Shown here: one piece after another, positions 15,303 to 18,666 of the stretch | Layout: the number at the start of each line of letters is the position of its first letter | Numbering within the stretch: position 1 is the first letter of the stretch | Assembly: GCA_003554375.1 (NCBI GenBank) | Contig: PWGF01000344.1 | Location: forward strand, 1 to 18,666 | Source: Spirochaetaceae bacterium | GTDB lineage: Bacteria; Spirochaetota; Spirochaetia; DSM-27196; SKKC01 | DNA: 18,666 bases | Direction of reading: 5' to 3' | Translations under genes and position numbers: made by a program | Notes under the pieces: generated by a model | What the model saw: only the letters and a program-made list of their open reading frames with translations | Database searches by the model: none | Told to the model about the DNA's origin: nothing

Positions 15303-17137
15303 CGATCCCCCTCCCGAAAAACCCAGCGCACCGTTCCATCCGGAAGCGCGATATACCAGTAGGCGCGGCGCGGCTCGTCCCGCCACCACCGCCCCGAGAG
15401 CACGAATGGGCCGGCACGCTCCAAAAGCATCGCGCTTGCACAACTCCCCTCCGGCGACTGTCCTGCCCGGGCGGCCCGGAAAACTGAGTCCACAACACCG
15501 GTAGCTTTGCTTGAGAGCTCGACAGGATCGAGCAATATCCGCCGCACGAGGGGCGAGGTCACACCCGGCCGCCGCCCGCGCACTCGACCGCTTTCCGGCC
15601 CCTCGCCGACGGCCGGTCCTTCGCTAGCGACCAGTCTTTCGCCGGCGCCCGGCCGTTCGCTTTCCGGTTCTCCGCTTTCCGGCCCTTCGCTAACGCCCGG
15701 CCCTCCGCCGACGTCCGGCCCTTCGCTAGCGACCAGCCTTTCGCCGGCGCCCGGCCCTCCGCCGATGCCCGGTCCTCCGCTCTCCGGCCCTCCACCGACG
15801 AGCGGCCCTGGGACATCTACCCCCGTGCCCCGGGACATGGAAGGACGGGATGTGGAGATGGAGCTCTCCGCATCCTCGCGCGCTCCCGGGAACGAGGAGG
15901 CGCACTCTCCACGCTCTCCCGCCACGAGGAGTGAGCCGTCACTCCGAAGATCCACGGCTTTCCGGAGTGAGAACCGATCCTCCGGCCGGTGATCGGAGCG
16001 CAGGTCGATCCGGACGAGCGCGTTATCTCCCAGCTCGGCCCGCAGGAGTGAGAGCGCGCGAGCGGCGTCCCGAAGCGAGCGTGCCCGGGGAAGCGCAAAA
16101 AGCTCTCCGGCATGCGCCCGTTGCTCCGCTCCGTGCCCGGAGAGCTCAACCTTCACCACCGGAGCTCCGATCTCCACGCTCTGCAGTTTGAGATCGATGA
16201 GCTTGCGTATGAACCGCCGGTCCGTGGTGGGCTCGGCAGGTGTGATATGGTGCCGGAGCTCTTCTCCGTTCTCCAGATGGAGCGCAAGCGCCACCCACGC
16301 CGTAGCCGTTCCCGCAGCAGTGAGCTCCGCAACGACCTCCCCGAGCATCTCCTCGAAGTAAGGGAGGAGACTTTCGGCCCCTGTAAGCGAGGGGATCTCC
16401 CGCCGGCGCACCGGGTCCGCTCCGGGCTCCGCTCCCTGCGGTGGAATCGCATCCCCGCCGGCCGCGAACTGCCGGAGCGTCGCGGCGCGGGCCCCGAGCT
16501 TCCGGGCTACGCTTGCCTCCGGAAGCGCGCAGAATTCCGCCACGGTGCGCACCCCAAGCCGGCCCAGCCGCTCCATCGCGCGAGGCTCAAGAGGAAGAAG
16601 CGAGACGGAAGACCGCATCGCATGAGCAAGTTCCTCCTCAGCGGAACGCGAAATCACCACCCGGCGCGATGTACGCGCCGCGGCAAAAGTCCCGAAGCGA
16701 TCGAACCCTACTGCAACCCGAGCTCGAAATCCGTGCTCCCGCGCTCGCTCTTGCAGAGCGCGCGCCCACGCCTCAGGTCCTCCCCATAGCGAATCCAGCC
16801 CGCGGGCATCCAGCCAGAAGACGCCGGCCAATTCCTCCCGGCGCTCCACCGCGGGCGAAAACTCATAGAGAAACGCATCACACTCCGCATTGGCACTGCG
16901 GATCTCCGGCGCCTCCACGGCGCCGGCCCGCAGGCGAGGCGCTACCGCAAGCGCCGCGGCATACCGCATCCCGGGCAGAACGCCGAGCTCCCGAGCATGC
17001 CGGCTTACCGAAAGCACCGTACCCTGTGGCCGCTCCTCACTGACCAGACAAAACGGCTCCTCCCGCCACTCCGGCCGTTTGCGAGCAAGAAGCTGCAACG
17101 CAAAGTGGGGAAGATCAAAGCAAGCCAGGCGGACCAT
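15275..17137 (-). CDS. imuB: ImuB, catalytically inactive Y-family polymerase-like mutasome hub
   Basis: The 620-aa protein is the adaptor of the mutasome; in studied systems ImuB binds the beta clamp, ImuA and DnaE2. The ATG at 17137 has GGGGAG 6 nt upstream and overlaps imuA by 23 nt. The N-terminal fold begins VRLACFDLPHFALQLL. The second polymerase motif reads FSPAVERREELAGVFWLDARGL without the catalytic Asp-Glu pair, as expected for ImuB. The C-terminus (AGPFVLSGRWWRDEPRRAYW, then VRWVFREGDRWFLHG) is diagnostic for the family. Residues about 415-526 form a Gly/Pro/Glu/Ser-rich linker with a tandem duplication, which makes the protein longer than the usual 450-550 aa. I did not see a clear QLxLF-type clamp motif. 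Confidence 0.94.
   Translation of the reverse strand: MVRLACFDLPHFALQLLARKRPEWREEPFCLVSEERPQGTVLSVSRHARELGVLPGMRYAAALAVAPRLRAGAVEAPEIRSANAECDAFLYEFSPAVERREELAGVFWLDARGLDSLWGGPEAWARALQERAREHGFRARVAVGFDRFGTFAAARTSRRVVISRSAEEELAHAMRSSVSLLPLEPRAMERLGRLGVRTVAEFCALPEASVARKLGARAATLRQFAAGGDAIPPQGAEPGADPVRRREIPSLTGAESLLPYFEEMLGEVVAELTAAGTATAWVALALHLENGEELRHHITPAEPTTDRRFIRKLIDLKLQSVEIGAPVVKVELSGHGAEQRAHAGELFALPRARSLRDAARALSLLRAELGDNALVRIDLRSDHRPEDRFSLRKAVDLRSDGSLLVAGERGECASSFPGAREDAESSISTSRPSMSRGTGVDVPGPLVGGGPESGGPGIGGGPGAGERLVASEGPDVGGGPGVSEGPESGEPESERPGAGERLVASEGPAVGEGPESGRVRGRRPGVTSPLVRRILLDPVELSSKATGVVDSVFRAARAGQSPEGSCASAMLLERAGPFVLSGRWWRDEPRRAYWYIALPDGTVRWVFREGDRWFLHGAVD
15605..15808 (-). repeat. 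Two 102-bp tandem repeats inside imuB
   Basis: Units 15605-15706 and 15707-15808 encode two 34-aa copies (residues 444-511) that share PGAGERLVASEGP. The first 50 bp of the two units differ at only three positions by eye; the second halves have diverged more. The array is in frame and sits between the polymerase-like body and the C-terminal domain. Confidence 0.88.
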
Positions 17138-17759
17138 CGTACTCTCCCCGATAAACTCGATTCGGTCCGTGCCGCTTGTCTTTCTCCACCACGAGCTCCA
17201 CGCGGAACCGGCCCTGTCCGATCCGCCGCGTGACGCACCGTCCCCGCAGCCCAACGAGCGACCCGAGCCTGTAGCTCCCTTCCGTGCGGCACACGACTGC
17301 TGAACGGTTGAGAGCGGCCAGCCGCAGTAGCCTCCCGAGCACGGGCTCCTCCACCGTATGCGCTCCGAGATCCATTACCACCAGACCGTAGGCACCGGAG
17401 CGCACGAAGAGATCCGCCGAGCGGGCCGCCTCCCGGCCGCTCTCCGCCCGGACCACCGGCAGAAAAGAGAGCCGGACTCCGTGCGCCGCCGCATCCGGAG
17501 GGAAAAAGAGCTCCGAACCGCCGGCAATCCAGACCGCCCGCTCCCCAGTGATCTGAGCCTCCCGGGCAAGTCCCATAGCCACTGTGGTACTCCCCGCTCC
17601 ATACAGCTCCACAATGCGCCCGAGCAACATCCCGATTCCAAGCGAGCCGGAGTCCGAACGGAGCCGGAGCTCATGCTGCGCTCCGGAGTCCGCGACATGA
17701 GACGCATCCTCCACGAGATCCCGCGCGCGATATACCGGAAGAGAGGAGAGCGGCTTCAT
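17115..17759 (-). CDS. imuA: ImuA, RecA-like mutasome accessory protein
   Basis: The 214-aa protein matches ImuA (also annotated SulA/RecA-like), which works with ImuB and DnaE2 in damage-induced mutagenesis. The RecA-like core starts at GRIVELYGAGSTT (47-59), where RecA has a P-loop ending GKTT. The loop is shortened and its lysine is gone, so ATP binding is probably lost. YGLVVMDLG (124-132) is the Walker B-like strand. The ATG at 17759 overlaps the lexA stop in an ATGA, with GGGAG 8 nt upstream inside lexA, so translation is likely coupled. Confidence 0.88.
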   Translation of the reverse strand: MKPLSSLPVYRARDLVEDASHVADSGAQHELRLRSDSGSLGIGMLLGRIVELYGAGSTTVAMGLAREAQITGERAVWIAGGSELFFPPDAAAHGVRLSFLPVVRAESGREAARSADLFVRSGAYGLVVMDLGAHTVEEPVLGRLLRLAALNRSAVVCRTEGSYRLGSLVGLRGRCVTRRIGQGRFRVELVVEKDKRHGPNRVYRGEYDGPPGLL

Positions 17760-18427
17760 TCGTGATACTCCCGGTAGCCGGACCCATCGATGATCCGCCG
17801 GACCTCCACCACCTTGCCGAGGAGAACGAACTCCTCTGGGAGGATTATCCCGGAGTAGACCGGATTTTCCGCGTGGAGCTCCGGGCGGCCGTTGCGAATG
17901 CGGAACCGTTTCACCGTGGCATCATCCTCCACCCGGGCAACTACGATGTCACCGTCCTGAGCGGTCTGCTGCCTGCGCACTATGACGAGATCTCCCGGGA
18001 GGATTCCGGCATCCCGCATGCTCTCCCCGCGAACCCGAAGCGCGAAGAGCTCCTCATGCTCTGAGCGATCCGCGACGGAGAGTTCCCCCTCGATATCCTG
18101 AAACGCCGTGGAAAACGGCCCTGCAGCCACGCGCCCCACAAGCGGCACGCGCCGCTCATCCGCCGAGGGCTCCTGCGCCGATGACTCCTGCCCAACCGCG
18201 GAAAGTGTCCGTAGCTCCTCTTCCGGCAAGGTGTAGCCCCGTGAAATGCGGGGAGTCTTCCGCAAAGCCCCGGCGGCGACGAGTGCGTCCAAATGCCGTT
18301 GGACGCTCTGCGCAGCAGAGAGCCCCAGCTCCTTCTGGATCTCCCGGACCGTAGGCGGAGAGCCGGCGAGAATCCGGCTCCGTACAAAACGGTAGACTCT
18401 GGAACGCGTGCTCTCTCTATCCGTCAT
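17756..18427 (-). CDS. lexA: LexA, SOS repressor and self-cleaving protease
   Basis: The 223-aa protein represses SOS genes until activated RecA triggers its self-cleavage. A winged-helix DNA-binding domain covers about 1-68 (PTVREIQKELGLSAAQSVQRHL is the helix-turn-helix). The cleavage site is A102-G103 in GRVAAGP, and the catalytic dyad is S136 (RGESM) with K173 (ATVKRF). The start is the ATG at 18427. The longer frame begins with a TTG inside the promoter and is rejected. No Shine-Dalgarno precedes 18427, and the predicted transcript begins only a few nt upstream, so the mRNA looks leaderless. It is the first gene of the lexA-imuA-imuB-dnaE2 operon, so LexA controls its own level and the mutasome. 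Confidence 0.95.
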   Translation of the reverse strand: MTDRESTRSRVYRFVRSRILAGSPPTVREIQKELGLSAAQSVQRHLDALVAAGALRKTPRISRGYTLPEEELRTLSAVGQESSAQEPSADERRVPLVGRVAAGPFSTAFQDIEGELSVADRSEHEELFALRVRGESMRDAGILPGDLVIVRRQQTAQDGDIVVARVEDDATVKRFRIRNGRPELHAENPVYSGIILPEEFVLLGKVVEVRRIIDGSGYREYHE

Positions 18428-18430
18428 AGC

Positions 18431-18464
18431 ATACAAGTGTATAGCAGACAAATGTCTTTGTCGA
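18431..18464 (-). promoter_or_regulatory. lexA promoter with two tandem candidate LexA boxes
   Basis: ATACAAGTGTAT (18431-18442) and AGACAAATGTCT (18446-18457) are 12-bp palindromes with 5-bp arms and 2-bp centres. They lie 15 bp apart centre to centre within two 15-bp direct repeats that start AGCA (18428-18442 and 18443-18457, 12 of 15 identical). On the minus strand TCGACA (18459-18464) and TATACA (18438-18443), 15 bp apart, make a plausible promoter. One box fills the spacer and the other covers the -10 and start site, ideal for repression. The shared consensus is A(T/G)ACAA(G/A)TGT(A/C)T. Confidence 0.6.
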
Positions 18465-18590
18465 GAGCGCAAGAGCGGATTGCGCTGCTTGGGCCGTGGG
18501 TACGCCCTGATTCCGAGATCGAGCCGGCTCCGCTTGTGTTCCGGACGTCCAGAATCTTCGCTTCACGCTCCCTGCAGCCACCAACAATCT

Positions 18591-18618
18591 TTGCCTCATC
18601 GCCCCGGGTTGTTATACT
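18591..18618 (+). promoter_or_regulatory. Promoter of the right-edge gene
   Basis: TTGCCT (18591-18596) and TATACT (18613-18618, 5/6 to consensus) are separated by 16 bp. The start point would fall at about 18625-18626, on the ATG itself. Between this promoter and the lexA promoter (18465-18590) I see no gene. Confidence 0.5.
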
Positions 18619-18625
18619 CCGCTCG

Positions 18626-18666
18626 ATGGAGAACACCCACAGCCGGACCCGCCAGGAGGCGGCTCC
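18626..18666 (+). CDS. Start of an unknown gene running off the right edge
   Basis: The frame opens ATG GAG AAC (MENTHSRTRQEAA) and stays open for the 13 codons available. It is supported only by the good promoter just upstream. No Shine-Dalgarno is present and transcription is predicted to begin at the ATG, so it would be a leaderless gene, divergent from lexA. The product cannot be identified. Confidence 0.4.
   Translation, partial: MENTHSRTRQEAA

Noticed and set aside
18424..18636. 70-codon minus-strand frame ending in an ATGA overlap with lexA
   Set aside because: It starts with a GTG without a Shine-Dalgarno, spans the lexA promoter and operators, and has no recognisable features. The overlap is probably chance.

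Overview
The window is bacterial, gene-dense and mostly high in GC. It most likely comes from a free-living, possibly halo- or alkaliphilic spirochaete (Spirochaetota). That assignment is an inference. It rests on two exported proteins with cysteine-free signal peptides followed by short Gly/Gln/Glu- or Gly/Ala/Glu-rich mature ends, a style common in Spirochaeta-like genomes, on the very acidic exported foldase, and on a REC-PAS-GAF-PAS-PAS-HisKA_2 kinase of a type frequent in that phylum. No rRNA or other phylogenetic marker is present to settle it.

Left part (1-2790). A 5'-partial-in-window gene on the minus strand (the start is inside, the 3' end is off the left edge) encodes a jelly-roll-like protein resembling DUF6772. 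It is divergent from an orphan ABC sugar-binding protein gene. That gene ends in a strong intrinsic terminator. A tRNA-Arg(UCU) with its own candidate promoter and terminator follows.

Middle part (2788-8570, all minus strand). From upstream to downstream these are a periplasmic SurA/PpiC-type peptidyl-prolyl isomerase, a KamA-like radical SAM enzyme, and a large soluble sensor kinase that begins with a receiver domain. Gaps of about 210 and 340 bp with several hairpins suggest separate transcripts rather than one operon. The kinase gene is visibly lower in GC than its surroundings.

Centre right (8571-11488). A compact divergent control region carries two back-to-back promoters and two dyads. 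It separates the foldase gene from a cytoplasmic GH31 glycoside hydrolase that has a PA14-like domain and a Gly/Ala-rich loop inserted into it.

Right part (11511-18427, minus strand). This is a complete SOS mutasome operon in the order lexA-imuA-imuB-dnaE2, with every junction overlapping (4, 23 and 28 nt). LexA should repress the operon. Two tandem 12-bp palindromes with the consensus A(T/G)ACAA(G/A)TGT(A/C)T sit across the lexA promoter, immediately before an apparently leaderless lexA start, and are the best operator candidates. After DNA damage, LexA self-cleavage would release ImuA, ImuB and DnaE2 for error-prone translesion synthesis. A divergent gene, also apparently leaderless, starts at the right edge.

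The most unusual theme is that conserved enzymes here (ImuB, DnaE2 at three sites, GH31, and perhaps the left-edge protein) carry long Gly/Ala/Pro-rich insertions. Two of them are clean tandem DNA repeats, with units of 48 bp and 102 bp.
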